A DNA stretch of 64,000 nucleotides from Bacteroidales bacterium (GCA_027859205.1 JAQIBH010000202.1:1-64000), one strand, 5' to 3'. Counted from the stretch's first letter, positions 27,484 through 38,271 are shown. Translations and numbers: made by a program. The notes: a model not told the origin generated them from the letters alone.

Positions 27484-27554
27484 GCCGCTAAGCGGTTATG
27501 CTAATTAAGCATTAATGCTTTTCAATTTTCAATTTAGAGTATCTGCTAAGCGGC
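27484..27554. repeat. MITE-like element copy 2 (divergent interior)
   Basis: GCCGCTAAGCGG...CTGCTAAGCGGC. Confidence 0.65.
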
Positions 27555-27603
27555 TTGCTCAATGCTTTTTTTGCTTATATATGCTTAGCTGTTATTGTTT
27601 GAT

Positions 27604-27631
27604 GTCATTCCTGCGCAGGCAGGTATCTCTT
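27604..27631. repeat. Dispersed repeat GTCATTCCTGCG(c/a)AGGCAGG copy 1
   Basis: GTCATTCCTGCGCAGGCAGGTATCT; second copy at 27851. Confidence 0.7.
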
Positions 27632-27706
27632 AAATCACTGGTGTTATGATGAGCTTGGCCCAATCTCACGGCAGGCAGAGAAACACTAATTTATTTTGTG
27701 CTTAAT

Positions 27707-27786
27707 GCCGCTTAGCGGTTAAACCAATTAAAAACGATGGTTTTTAAGTTTGTTTACCTCTTATTTAACATATCCGCTTAGTAGCG
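27707..27786. repeat. MITE-like element copy 3
   Basis: GCCGCTTAGCGGTTAAACCAATTAAAAACGATGGTTTTTAAGTTTGTTTAC...ATATCCGCTTAGTAGCG. Confidence 0.75.
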
Positions 27787-27850
27787 AATAGAGATATTTT
27801 TGTTTTCATTAATATATAATTTTGCAATATAAGAAAATCCAACACTATAT

Positions 27851-27876
27851 GTCATTCCTGCGAAGGCAGGAATCTA
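27851..27876. repeat. Dispersed repeat GTCATTCCTGCGAAGGCAGGAATCTA copy 2
   Basis: Pairs with 27604 copy. Confidence 0.7.
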
Positions 27877-28122
27877 TTTGTCATACATGCGCTTAGCAAC
27901 TTATTTACATACGTTATTTAAACATCTTTGTATAACCTTGTGTTATATTTTGATATATAATGAAAATCAAAATAATCTATAATAGAAAACCACAATTATC
28001 ATTGTTCAATTCCAAAGTATTTTTTAAATTACCTTCTTGCTTTTTGAAACGTTATTTGTAAATTTCCGTAGAGATAAAATGAATAAATGAAGGGTTTTTA
28101 TTTAAACATAAAAATTTGATCG

Positions 28123-29463
28123 ATGAAAAAAATTATATTAATAATTACTACTGTTCTGTTACTACTGGTTGCATTCTTTATTTTAAAACCAAAATTATCA
28201 GAAAGTTATTATCATAAGGGTTTAGTCTTTACAGATTCTGTAAATTATGAACTTGCCATAAAATATTATAGTAAGTCCATAAAGTTTAATAAAAAGCACA
28301 CAAACGCGTTGCTATATAGAGCTAATGCCTATTATCAGTTGGAGCAATTAGAAAATGCTTTAAAAGATTTTAATAATTTATTAGAGCTAGATAAGTCAAA
28401 TTATGACGGATATTTTGGACGAGCTTTAGTTTTTATTAAGCAAACTGAATGGCAAAAAGCATTAATTGATTTAAATGCTGCTTTTGATTTAAATAAAGAA
28501 AAACCCGAATTATTTTATTTTTTGGCATTTGTTCAATCAAATTTAAATGCTTTTGATGAGGCTTTATTAAACTTTGATAATGCTATTAAATTGGATTCAA
28601 ATTATGCCGAGGCATATCATCAACGGGGTATAGTAAAAGCGAATCTAGATGATTTAGAAGGGTCCGTAGCCGATTTTAATAGAGCCATAGAGCTGAACAA
28701 GAATAATCTAGATGCATATCAACGCAGAGTAAAATATCGAATTGATAAAGATGATTATAGCGGCGCAATTGCTGATTACAATGCAATTATTAACTTAGAT
28801 GCAGGAAATCAGGATGCATATTTTCAAAGAGGGTATTATAAATTGCAAATACAGGATTTTGAAGGAGCATTAGACGATTTTAATAAGTCGATTGAAATAA
28901 ATCCAAAAGATGCGAAATCGTATAAAAAAAGGGGAAATGCAAATGGTGCTTTACTTAATTACGATGATGCATTATTAGATTATGATAAAGCAATCAGTTT
29001 GGATATGTCGGATAGTGAACCTTATTACCGAAAAGGCTTTGTTTATATTAATAAATCTGATTTACAAAAAGCAATTTATAATTTTAATCTGGCGGTAAAA
29101 TATAAAAAAGATTATTTTGAAGCTTATTATTTGCGTGGCGTTGCAAAGGCCATGCAACAACAATATGAACAGTCTATTAAAGACTTTAACTTGTCCTTAA
29201 AATATAACAAAAACTATTATGATGCGTATTTGGGAAGAGCCATTTCTCTTGGTATTTTAACAAAGCACAAAGAGGCAATAGCAGATTATGATATTTATCT
29301 TTCAAATGTAAAAGACAATGGAAGTGCATTTTTAAACAGAGGGGTCTCTAAAATAAATATTAGTGATACTCCGGGAGGTTGCGCTGATTTTACAAAAGCA
29401 TTGGAGCTAGGTATTCAGCAGGCACAGGACATGTTGAATATGTATTGTTCAAATATTCAATAA
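28123..29463 (+). CDS. Tetratricopeptide repeat protein
   Basis: Many consecutive TPR units (AYYQLEQLENALKDFNNLLELDKSN...). Confidence 0.93.
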   Translation: MKKIILIITTVLLLLVAFFILKPKLSESYYHKGLVFTDSVNYELAIKYYSKSIKFNKKHTNALLYRANAYYQLEQLENALKDFNNLLELDKSNYDGYFGRALVFIKQTEWQKALIDLNAAFDLNKEKPELFYFLAFVQSNLNAFDEALLNFDNAIKLDSNYAEAYHQRGIVKANLDDLEGSVADFNRAIELNKNNLDAYQRRVKYRIDKDDYSGAIADYNAIINLDAGNQDAYFQRGYYKLQIQDFEGALDDFNKSIEINPKDAKSYKKRGNANGALLNYDDALLDYDKAISLDMSDSEPYYRKGFVYINKSDLQKAIYNFNLAVKYKKDYFEAYYLRGVAKAMQQQYEQSIKDFNLSLKYNKNYYDAYLGRAISLGILTKHKEAIADYDIYLSNVKDNGSAFLNRGVSKINISDTPGGCADFTKALELGIQQAQDMLNMYCSNIQ

Positions 29464-29588
29464 TTAAAAACGGGAATTTTAAAAGTAAAAATAATATATA
29501 AAAAAATACTTCGATAGATTCAATATTGTAAAAGATGTTTTGTTGTCACACTGAGCTTGTCGAACTGTTTTTTTCATATTTTTAGTTA

Positions 29589-30695
29589 TTGATCCTTTAC
29601 TTAAGAAAATATTTAGATATGAATTTATTTTATAAAAATACCATAGGTTTAATTATAGTATTAATGGTTTGCATTCAATTCTCGCTAAGTGCACAGGATA
29701 CTTTAAATCTTGATCAAATTGAAAAATCTGCAGATAAGTATTTAACATTTTTCTCAGATAATAATCCGGGAGCTGTGGTTACTGTAATAAAAAAAGGTGA
29801 TATTATCTTTAATAAGGCTTATGGAATGGCAAATGTTACTGATAAAGTACCTATGAATATTGAAAAGTCTTTTAACCTTGGAGAATTATCTAAATCTTTT
29901 ACAGCACTGGCTGTTCTTAAACTTGTCGAGAAAAATAAATTAAATTTAGAAGATAATCTTTCAAAACTATTTCCCGATTTTCCCGAGTACGGGAAAAAAA
30001 TTACTGTAAAGAATATTTTAGATCACACTTCTGGATTAGCAAATTATAATATTCAAAATTTACATTCAAATGATGAGGTTTATAGTTTTCTTATAAAGCA
30101 AACAGGTGCAATTTTTGAGCCTGCTTCGAAAATGAAATTTTCAAATTCGGATTATGCAATGTTGGTAAAAGTTATAGAAAAGTCGTCAGGAATGTCGTAT
30201 CAGGACTTTTTGGGAAAATATATATTCAAAAAATTGTCGATGAATAGTACTTTTTTTGCCAATGAAATTGCCAACAAGAATATAGCAGAGAGCCATTTTA
30301 AAGAAAATGAGGAATATATAATAAAAAAGGACGTAAGTTATATATATGGTAATCAAGGAATTTATACAAATTCTATAGATTTTGCAAAGTGGGATAGGGC
30401 GTTATATTCAACCAAATTATTGAAATGCGATGGACTGTATAAAGTTTTTAAAATCGGAAAATTAACCGAAGGTGAGAATAAATCAGATTATGCTTATGGT
30501 TGGGTTTTGATGGCTAAAAACGGAATTAGATATTTCTGGCATGGAGGAATGCAAAACGGTTATTCAAATTTAATATTGCACTTGCCTGATACTCAAATGA
30601 CCGTTCTTATTTTTACCAATAGAAATGATGGTTATGATTTCTTAAAAATGGCTATATATATTGCAAAATTATTTGATAAAGATTTAAAATTGTAA
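29589..30695 (+). CDS. Serine hydrolase (beta-lactamase class C/PBP family); probable start at MNLFYKN
   Basis: GELSKSFTALAVLKL (SxxK-type), YGN..Y, HGG motifs. Confidence 0.88.
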   Translation: MILYLRKYLDMNLFYKNTIGLIIVLMVCIQFSLSAQDTLNLDQIEKSADKYLTFFSDNNPGAVVTVIKKGDIIFNKAYGMANVTDKVPMNIEKSFNLGELSKSFTALAVLKLVEKNKLNLEDNLSKLFPDFPEYGKKITVKNILDHTSGLANYNIQNLHSNDEVYSFLIKQTGAIFEPASKMKFSNSDYAMLVKVIEKSSGMSYQDFLGKYIFKKLSMNSTFFANEIANKNIAESHFKENEEYIIKKDVSYIYGNQGIYTNSIDFAKWDRALYSTKLLKCDGLYKVFKIGKLTEGENKSDYAYGWVLMAKNGIRYFWHGGMQNGYSNLILHLPDTQMTVLIFTNRNDGYDFLKMAIYIAKLFDKDLKL

Positions 30696-30818
30696 AAAGC
30701 ATATAGATTTAATAATTTTAGAATTAATCACAAACGTTTATATCTCATACCTCTTATTTAAAATCTAAACATCTAATTACTTCAATTCAAGAGATTATTT
30801 AATACTTTTGCTTATCTA

Positions 30819-31787
30819 ATGAATTATAAAATGGACAAGAGCAACTTTAAAATAATTTATATGGGTACTCCTGACTTTGCAGTGGAGCCATTGAAAAAAT
30901 TAGTTGAAAATAATTATAATATTGTTGCAGTTATTACCAATCCTGACAAACCTGCCGGCCGAGGACAAAAAGAGCAAGAATCAGCGGTTAAAATATATGC
31001 TAAAAGCCAAAATTTAAATATTTTACAACCGGATAAATTTCGTGACGAAACATTTCTAAATCAATTACAAAAACTAAATGCAGATTTACAAATTGTGGTC
31101 GCATTTAAAATGTTACCCGAAATAGTTTGGAATATGCCTCGGCTTGGCACATTTAATTTACATGCCTCTCTTTTGCCTCAATACAGAGGTGCTGCTCCTA
31201 TAAACTGGACAATTATTAATGGAGATAAAAAAACCGGAGTAACAACTTTTTTCTTAAAACATAAAATTGATACTGGTAATATTATTTTTCAGGAAGAAAT
31301 AGCTATAAGTGAAAATGACAATGCCGGTATTATTCATGATAAACTTATGTGCATGGGAGCGGATGTTGTTGTGAAAACAGTTGATGCAATAATAAATAAC
31401 GATTATGAACAAGTTAATCAAAACGATTTGATATCTGAAGGTGAAGAAATAAGGCATGCTCCAAAAATATTTAAAAATGACTGTAAAATAAATTGGCAGA
31501 AAGATTTAAATTCTATTTACAATTTAATCAGAGGCTTAAGTCCTTATCCTGCCGCATGGACTGAGATAAACAACCTTAAAAATGAAACTGTTCAGCTAAA
31601 GATATTTATTACAACAACAGAAAAATCTATACATAATCATGTGTCTGGGAAATTTATTTCTGATAATAAAAGCTTCTTAAAAGTGGCCGTTCAAGATGGA
31701 TATGTAAATATTCTAGAACTTCAACAAGCAGGTAAAAAGAGAATGCAAGTAAGTGATTTTCTTAAAGGATTTCAATTTAAACTTTAA
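30819..31787 (+). CDS. fmt: Methionyl-tRNA formyltransferase
   Basis: YMGTPDFAVEPL, GTFNLHASLLPQYRGAAPINW. Confidence 0.95.
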   Translation: MNYKMDKSNFKIIYMGTPDFAVEPLKKLVENNYNIVAVITNPDKPAGRGQKEQESAVKIYAKSQNLNILQPDKFRDETFLNQLQKLNADLQIVVAFKMLPEIVWNMPRLGTFNLHASLLPQYRGAAPINWTIINGDKKTGVTTFFLKHKIDTGNIIFQEEIAISENDNAGIIHDKLMCMGADVVVKTVDAIINNDYEQVNQNDLISEGEEIRHAPKIFKNDCKINWQKDLNSIYNLIRGLSPYPAAWTEINNLKNETVQLKIFITTTEKSIHNHVSGKFISDNKSFLKVAVQDGYVNILELQQAGKKRMQVSDFLKGFQFKL

Positions 31788-31834
31788 ATCAAATATATCT
31801 AGGTACTAGGTACTCCATACTTGATCCTAATCAT

Positions 31835-32881
31835 TTATTCGTCAAAATCCTCTATAATAGGAGTTTCTTCTATAACATCGGTATGAGTTTTAAAATTGCG
31901 TAACCAAAGTTTTTGTCCAACTTTTGGTTCATCGCCAACATCCATCAAATTTTTTTCATAAAGTTTTTTAATCTTCATCCCATACATTTGAGAAATTGCA
32001 TACATCGATTCACCATTCATTACTTCATGAAAATCTAATCCATGTTCTGCTTTATTTCTTTTTGGTTGAATGAATAAAATCTGACCTTGCATCAATTTAG
32101 CATTTTCCTCTAGCTCATTATATTTAAATAATTCCCATGATAGCATTCCAAGTTCTTCTGAAATACTGTTAAATGTATCTCCTTTCTTAGCAATAATATA
32201 ATCTATCCTGTTTTTGTTATAGACACGATGTTTTTCAGTATAAATTTTAAAGTTATCAATATCAGCTAAAACTACTTCTTGAGAATCAACTGCGCTATAA
32301 GTTTCATTTGTTAAAGTTCCTCCTTTATCAAAAATATAAAGTTGATTATCTTCTATAATTTTTATAAGCATTGTTGCATAAGACTTACTAGTTGCATACC
32401 CCGCTTTCTGTAATCCTTTTGACCACGATTTATAATCTGTTGGATTATATTCAAATAAGAATGCATATCTGGGGCCATTAACAATAAAATTGCTATGGTC
32501 TTTATACGATTTATATACTGTTTTATATTTACGGAAACACTCATTTCTTTTATCATCATCATGATAAACCTTATTGCCCCTCCATCCACTATGACATTTT
32601 ATTCCGAAATGATTATTTGATTTTTGAGCTAAGGTACTATTCCCATTATCAGACTCGAGTAAAGCCTGTGCTAAGGTTATACTAGCAGGTATTTGGCTTC
32701 TATTCATTTCTTTAATGGCCAAATCTTTATAATTTTTAATGTATTCAGTCCTATTTAATGAACTTATATTGTTCGATTTAGGACTTGATATTGGTGCTCT
32801 TTGAACCTTACACGACACTATAAGGAGTACTAATACAAGGAATAATAGCTTTTTTGTCATTTTTTTTGTTATTTTGAACAA
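31835..32881 (-). CDS. Glucosaminidase-domain lipoprotein with C-terminal LysM repeats
   Basis: SQIPASITLAQALLESDNGNSTLAQKSNNHFGIKCH; LysM-like IAKKGDTFNSISEE and VMNGESMYAISQMYG. Confidence 0.9.
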   Translation of the reverse strand: MFKITKKMTKKLLFLVLVLLIVSCKVQRAPISSPKSNNISSLNRTEYIKNYKDLAIKEMNRSQIPASITLAQALLESDNGNSTLAQKSNNHFGIKCHSGWRGNKVYHDDDKRNECFRKYKTVYKSYKDHSNFIVNGPRYAFLFEYNPTDYKSWSKGLQKAGYATSKSYATMLIKIIEDNQLYIFDKGGTLTNETYSAVDSQEVVLADIDNFKIYTEKHRVYNKNRIDYIIAKKGDTFNSISEELGMLSWELFKYNELEENAKLMQGQILFIQPKRNKAEHGLDFHEVMNGESMYAISQMYGMKIKKLYEKNLMDVGDEPKVGQKLWLRNFKTHTDVIEETPIIEDFDE

Positions 32882-32937
32882 ATGTAAAAAAAAACATTTT
32901 ATTATTTAATCATTTTTCATTTACGAAATATCTATTT

Positions 32938-33420
32938 ATGATTAAACGCGAAATTAAATCTGTTCTTGTTGACTACAATTCTCCTGCCGAACTTAATGAA
33001 GATATGCAAAACTTAATGCAAAAAGCTAAAGAAGCGGCAGAAAAAGCATACGCACCTTACTCTAATTTTAAAGTTGGTGCTGCAGTTTTACTAGAAAATA
33101 ATGAAATTATTGAAGGTAGTAACCAAGAAAACGCAGCATATCCTTCAGGATTATGTGCAGAACGAGTTGCTATTTTTTATGCTAATTCACAATATCCGAA
33201 TATAAAAATAAAAGCTATTGCGATAACTGCAAGTACTAAAGATGGTTTTGTTGAAGATCCTATTCCTCCGTGTGGATCCTGTTTACAGGTTATGTTGGAA
33301 AGTGAACAAAGAGCAAATAAACCAATTAAGGTTTTATTATATGGTACCAATAAAATAACTATTGCAGAGGATATTAAACAATTTTTACCAGTTTATTTTA
33401 ATAAAGATATGCTAAAATAG
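32938..33420 (+). CDS. cdd: Cytidine deaminase
   Basis: CAERVAIF and PPCGSCLQVM zinc motifs. Confidence 0.93.
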   Translation: MIKREIKSVLVDYNSPAELNEDMQNLMQKAKEAAEKAYAPYSNFKVGAAVLLENNEIIEGSNQENAAYPSGLCAERVAIFYANSQYPNIKIKAIAITASTKDGFVEDPIPPCGSCLQVMLESEQRANKPIKVLLYGTNKITIAEDIKQFLPVYFNKDMLK

Positions 33421-33425
33421 AAGAT

Positions 33426-35027
33426 TTAGTATTTTGAAAGGATTTTTTGGAATAGTGGATTAGGAATAACACCATCGTCATCGCTAGAATACTCTGGTTT
33501 TAATCTGTTTATAAAGTACATTTCGAGTTCAATATTATTTTTTACTTCAATTTTACCTCTGTAGGTACAATCAAAATAATCCTTGATATAATCGTAAGTT
33601 GCTCCGGAAACATTTACTTTACCTACTTCACCGGCTTGTTCCATTCTACTAGCTTTGTTTACAGCATCTCCCCATATATCATAGGCAAATTTCTTTTTCC
33701 CAATAACTCCTGCAATTACTTCGCCTGTGTGAATACCTAATCGGAGTTCCCATGCAACTTCATTATTCTTTTTCTTTTCTTTAGCATAGTCTTTCATAAA
33801 TTTCTGGATCTCTAAACCGGCCAAAACAACATTTATAGGATTACTCTTATTTCTTAATGGAAGTCCCCCGGCACACATAAAAGCATCTCCAATAGTTTTT
33901 ATTTTCTCAATATAATGGTCTTCAATTAGTTCATCAAATTTCTGAATATAAACATTAAGCTCCTCAACCAACTCCTGGCTATCTATTACATCAGCTAACT
34001 TGGAAAAATTCTTAAAATCTGTAAAAAGAATTGTAACCAATTTGTATTTTTTTGATTTAGCAAATCCTTTTTTCTTTAATTGTTCGGCAGTTTCAAATGG
34101 AAGGATATTTAATAAAAGTTCATCTGACTTTTTCTTTTGTGCCTCGAGGTCCCCTTTTTGTTTTTCAATTTCAACGTGTTGTTGTTCTAAAAGTAAATTA
34201 GAACTCTCTAAATGTTCTGTTAAAGTAATTAAATTTTCATTTTTAGCTTCTAAATGTTCTTCAGCTTCTTTTAATGCAGTTACATTTGATTCAATTGCTA
34301 TGTATTTAATTATACTTTCTTGCTCATTATAAACTGGAGAAAGCGTCGTTTGAATCCATATTTCTCTACCTTCTTTTGTTATCCATTTATTTTCATATAA
34401 ATAACTTTCTGCACCCTCTTTACATTGTTTAATTGCCTTAGCTAATTTTGGATTTTTTTCAGGATTAAAGACCGATAATTCATATTTTTCTCTAAATTCT
34501 TCCAGAGAATATCCATACATTCGTTCAAAACCCTCATTTACCCACTCAATTTTATGGTTATGACTTAAAATAACAACCCCTGTAGCAGTTTTTTTTGCAA
34601 CTATAGAAAGCTCGCGAAGTAATTCATGTTCTATATATATTTCGTGTTGAAACTCTCTGCGACTTTCGGCAGCTTCAATTCGTATTAATAATTCTTCCTT
34701 ACTATATGGCCTTTTGATTAAATCTACTATGCCATATTCAAAAATTCGATCAAGATTTGTTCGAGGAGAATAATCAACAATTAAAAGTACAGGGATACTA
34801 TGCGTTGATTTGTCTTGTTTTAAAGACATTACACTTTCAATCCCAGTTTTTCCTAAAACTTCTACACTAATAAATATAATATTTGGTTGATTTTCTAATG
34901 CGGCAGTATAAATATCGTCTCGTTTAGATTTAATTAATTCAAATCTATCCTTTTCATCTTTAAGAATTTCACTCAAATAAGAATATGAATCACTTTTGTC
35001 ATCTGCAATTAATATCTTATACTTCAT
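33426..35027 (-). CDS. REC-PAS-class III nucleotidyl cyclase (predicted adenylyl cyclase)
   Basis: REC-like N-terminus, PAS (VVILSHNHKIEWVNEGFERMYGY), coiled coil, cyclase domain TILFTDFKNFS / EKIKTIGDAFMCAGGLP / YDIWGDAVNKASRME. Confidence 0.9.
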   Translation of the reverse strand: MKYKILIADDKSDSYSYLSEILKDEKDRFELIKSKRDDIYTAALENQPNIIFISVEVLGKTGIESVMSLKQDKSTHSIPVLLIVDYSPRTNLDRIFEYGIVDLIKRPYSKEELLIRIEAAESRREFQHEIYIEHELLRELSIVAKKTATGVVILSHNHKIEWVNEGFERMYGYSLEEFREKYELSVFNPEKNPKLAKAIKQCKEGAESYLYENKWITKEGREIWIQTTLSPVYNEQESIIKYIAIESNVTALKEAEEHLEAKNENLITLTEHLESSNLLLEQQHVEIEKQKGDLEAQKKKSDELLLNILPFETAEQLKKKGFAKSKKYKLVTILFTDFKNFSKLADVIDSQELVEELNVYIQKFDELIEDHYIEKIKTIGDAFMCAGGLPLRNKSNPINVVLAGLEIQKFMKDYAKEKKKNNEVAWELRLGIHTGEVIAGVIGKKKFAYDIWGDAVNKASRMEQAGEVGKVNVSGATYDYIKDYFDCTYRGKIEVKNNIELEMYFINRLKPEYSSDDDGVIPNPLFQKILSKY

Positions 35028-35251
35028 TGGATTTAAAAATGAAAATTTATTATTTAATTTATCAGTTTAAAAATATAACTTTTAAATCAAAATATTATTC
35101 TTTTAAGTCCTTTTTTAATTATATATATGTAATACTCACAACAGTTTTTACTGATTTCATCAAAAACAGTAATAAATAATCGCATATTTCAAAAATAACA
35201 TCGCTATTTATTAAGATTAGTTGAGAACATGTATTATTTTAGTTCTCAAAA

Positions 35252-36505
35252 TTGCATGGGAATTATATGGCTCAAAAATTACTAATAATAAAAAATAACA
35301 ACACAGATATTCAGAAAATTAGTGAATGTTTAAATTCACATTTCTCGGAAATTGAAATATTTTCAACTAGCAATGATAGCAACCTACTAAATAAAGTTAA
35401 ATCAGTAATTCCTGATATAATCATTTTTGATATTGATCAGGCAAAAGATCAGATTGGTGAAAATTTAAGTGTGATAGTTCAGATTTTAAGAATAAAACCA
35501 TTCCCTATTATTGTACTGTCATCAACAAATGATTATAAAAGGGTGTTGAAATCAGGAGCAATTAACTTTATCCAAAAACCTTATTCTGAAATAACGCTAG
35601 TTTCTAATTTTAAAACTGCAATAAATCTAATTGAAATTCTAAAATCAATAAGTATAAAAGAAAAAGTAATAGAAGAAAAGAACCAGAAAATACAAATGCA
35701 AATAAAAAATGAGAATATTCAGCGTGAAATTATCATAAAAAAGAATAAAGAAATAATGGCTGATATTCGATATGCAAGCAGAATACAGCAAGCAATTTTC
35801 CCCAGTGCAAATCTAATAAATGAACTATTTCATGAGTATTTTATATTACATCAGCCCAAAAGTCATGTAAGCGGCGATTTTTATTGGATTTCGCATAAAA
35901 ATAATATTAAAATAATTGTTGTAGGTGATTGCACAGGCCACGGTATTTCTGGTGGACTTATGCACATGTTAGGGTCTGCTTATTTGAATGAAATTATTGC
36001 AAATGGAAACTTCAAAACAGCCAGTGATATTTTGGAACAATTGCGTGATCAAATTATGAGATCATTAAATCAAACAGGTGAAATGGGAGAGACACAAGAT
36101 GGTCTCGATATTGCTTTATGTATAGTTGATGACGAAAATAAAACTCTTCAATTTTCGGGGGCTAATAATCCCTTATATTTGATAAGAAACAAGGAATTAA
36201 TAGAAATAAAAGGTGATAGAATGCCTGTTGGTATCCATATAAATTTTAATAAACCTTTTACTAATCATATCCTAGATTTTCATAGCAATGATCAGTTTTA
36301 TTTGTTTTCAGATGGATATGCCGATCAATTTGGAGGCCCACGTGGAAAGAAATTTAGGTATAAACAATTTAAGGAGCTTGTACAAAGTGTTAGTCATGAA
36401 CCAATGAATATTCAAAAGGAGATATTAACTAATATTCAAGATAAATGGCGTGGATCATTGGAGCAAATTGATGACATACTTGTTTTTGGATTAAAAATAA
36501 AATAA
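35252..36505 (+). CDS. REC-like domain + PP2C/SpoIIE phosphatase; likely start at MAQKLL
   Basis: SGDFYWISHKNNIKIIVVGDCTGHGISGGLMHMLG; IIFDID in REC-like region. Confidence 0.88.
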   Translation: MHGNYMAQKLLIIKNNNTDIQKISECLNSHFSEIEIFSTSNDSNLLNKVKSVIPDIIIFDIDQAKDQIGENLSVIVQILRIKPFPIIVLSSTNDYKRVLKSGAINFIQKPYSEITLVSNFKTAINLIEILKSISIKEKVIEEKNQKIQMQIKNENIQREIIIKKNKEIMADIRYASRIQQAIFPSANLINELFHEYFILHQPKSHVSGDFYWISHKNNIKIIVVGDCTGHGISGGLMHMLGSAYLNEIIANGNFKTASDILEQLRDQIMRSLNQTGEMGETQDGLDIALCIVDDENKTLQFSGANNPLYLIRNKELIEIKGDRMPVGIHINFNKPFTNHILDFHSNDQFYLFSDGYADQFGGPRGKKFRYKQFKELVQSVSHEPMNIQKEILTNIQDKWRGSLEQIDDILVFGLKIK

Positions 36506-36528
36506 CTTTAACTTTTTAATAATCTGAT

Positions 36529-38271
36529 TTGAAAAAAATATCCGTACATATCTGGCTAATATGTCTGACAATCAATCTTTTTTGGTTTTCTGCAAATTCA
36601 CAAGATATTCCTTCAAATATCAAAGTCGAGCTTACTAGTTATGAAACCAAAATAGAACAATACCATAAAGAAAACAATCCTCAACTTGAACTCGAATTTC
36701 TTAATAAAGCTGCATTTTTATGCTGGAATAATCAAATAAATATTAAAGCAATTGATTATTTTAAGAGAGCGATTGGAATAAATGATCAATTGGGAAACAC
36801 CAATGGAGTTATTTTAGCTACAAATTATGTTGGGATGATTTATGATGAAATTCAAGATTATAATTCGGCCGTTAATTATTTTAAAAAGGGTTTAGACTTA
36901 AATAAAAAGCTAAAAAATAAACAGAATATTGCTTCTTCATACAATTACATATCACAATCATATCAGCAATTACCCGACTATGAACAATCAAACAAATGGG
37001 CACTTGAAGGTGTAGAAATAGCAAAGGAGCTAAATGACTTAAAAATGCTAAGAAGCTTTTATGGGATTTTAGCGAATAATTTTCAAAGTATTGGTAATTC
37101 AGAAAAAAGCATAAAGTATTTTGAACTTTTTGCTTCAATTGATAAATTTCTGAAAAAAGAAGAGATAAAAGATATTAAACATGAAACCGCAACGCAAGTC
37201 CAACAGGCAGAGCAAGAGAAAGAGGAAACTAAGCAAGAGCTTGTAATTCAAACAGATAAATTAAAAGAAACGAAAAGCTCTCTTGCATATGTTGAAGAAG
37301 TGTCGCGCGAACAAAAAATGCAGCTTGAGCTTCAGGAATCAAAAATAAGAGAACAAGAAGCAGAATTAAAATTTGAGAGATTAGTTCGTAATACGTTAAC
37401 TGGTGGGATTATAGGCATTTTAATGATTTTTAGTGTTTTAGTTATTTTATATCGTAAAATTAGATCACAAAAAACAAAGATTGAAGAACAACGAGATAAA
37501 TTAGATTTTCAGAATCAACATATTAATTCGAGCATTCAATACGCACAAAATATTCAAAGAGCAATACTCCCTGTTAAAAATCAAATTAATAATCTTTTTG
37601 AAAGCTTTATCTTATATCGGCCAAAAGATATTGTTTCAGGAGATTTTTATTGGTTCACTAAAGTAAATAACATTGCTTTTTTAGCAGTGGTTGATTGTAC
37701 AGGTCACGGAGTTCCTGGTGCATTTATGTCAATGATTGGGAGTAGCCATTTAAATGAAATTGTTATAGAAAAGCAAATTACAGATCCTGCAAAAATATTA
37801 TCTTTATTAGATAAAAAAATTATTGTGTCGTTAAGACAGGCTGAAACTGAAAATAACGATGGTATGGATGTCTGTTTTATTTCTATTAATTTAAAATCAA
37901 ACGAAATTACCTTTTCGGGCGCTAAAAGACCTTTGTTTATTTATAAAAATAAAACATCAGAATTTGATGAAATAAAAGGAGATAGGATTTCAATTGGCGG
38001 AATACGTAAAGGAACAAACGAGGAATTTAATAATCATATAATAAAAGCTCAAAAAGGAGATATTTTATATTTATCTTCGGATGGATTAACAGATCAGAAT
38101 AATTCGGAAAGAAAAAGATTTGGACGTAATAAATTGAAAGAAATTATATTAAATAATGTTGCCGAACCAATGGAAAAGCAGAAAGTGATAATTGAGAAAG
38201 CATTGGATGAATTTCAGCAAGATGAAGAACAACGAGACGACATTACTTTAATTGGTATCAAAATTAATTAA
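36529..38271 (+). CDS. TPR-TM-PP2C/SpoIIE phosphatase
   Basis: N-terminal TPRs, TM segment LTGGIIGILMIFSVLVILY, SGDFYWFTKVNNIAFLAVVDCTGHGVPGAFMSMIG; TTG start. Confidence 0.9.
   Translation: MKKISVHIWLICLTINLFWFSANSQDIPSNIKVELTSYETKIEQYHKENNPQLELEFLNKAAFLCWNNQINIKAIDYFKRAIGINDQLGNTNGVILATNYVGMIYDEIQDYNSAVNYFKKGLDLNKKLKNKQNIASSYNYISQSYQQLPDYEQSNKWALEGVEIAKELNDLKMLRSFYGILANNFQSIGNSEKSIKYFELFASIDKFLKKEEIKDIKHETATQVQQAEQEKEETKQELVIQTDKLKETKSSLAYVEEVSREQKMQLELQESKIREQEAELKFERLVRNTLTGGIIGILMIFSVLVILYRKIRSQKTKIEEQRDKLDFQNQHINSSIQYAQNIQRAILPVKNQINNLFESFILYRPKDIVSGDFYWFTKVNNIAFLAVVDCTGHGVPGAFMSMIGSSHLNEIVIEKQITDPAKILSLLDKKIIVSLRQAETENNDGMDVCFISINLKSNEITFSGAKRPLFIYKNKTSEFDEIKGDRISIGGIRKGTNEEFNNHIIKAQKGDILYLSSDGLTDQNNSERKRFGRNKLKEIILNNVAEPMEKQKVIIEKALDEFQQDEEQRDDITLIGIKIN

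Noticed and set aside
27186-27786. Possible CRISPR array from spaced palindromic repeats
   Set aside because: Only three elements, irregular spacing, conserved interiors and no cas genes.
34000-34332. Plus-strand 110-aa ORF
   Set aside because: Antisense to the coiled-coil region of the cyclase gene.
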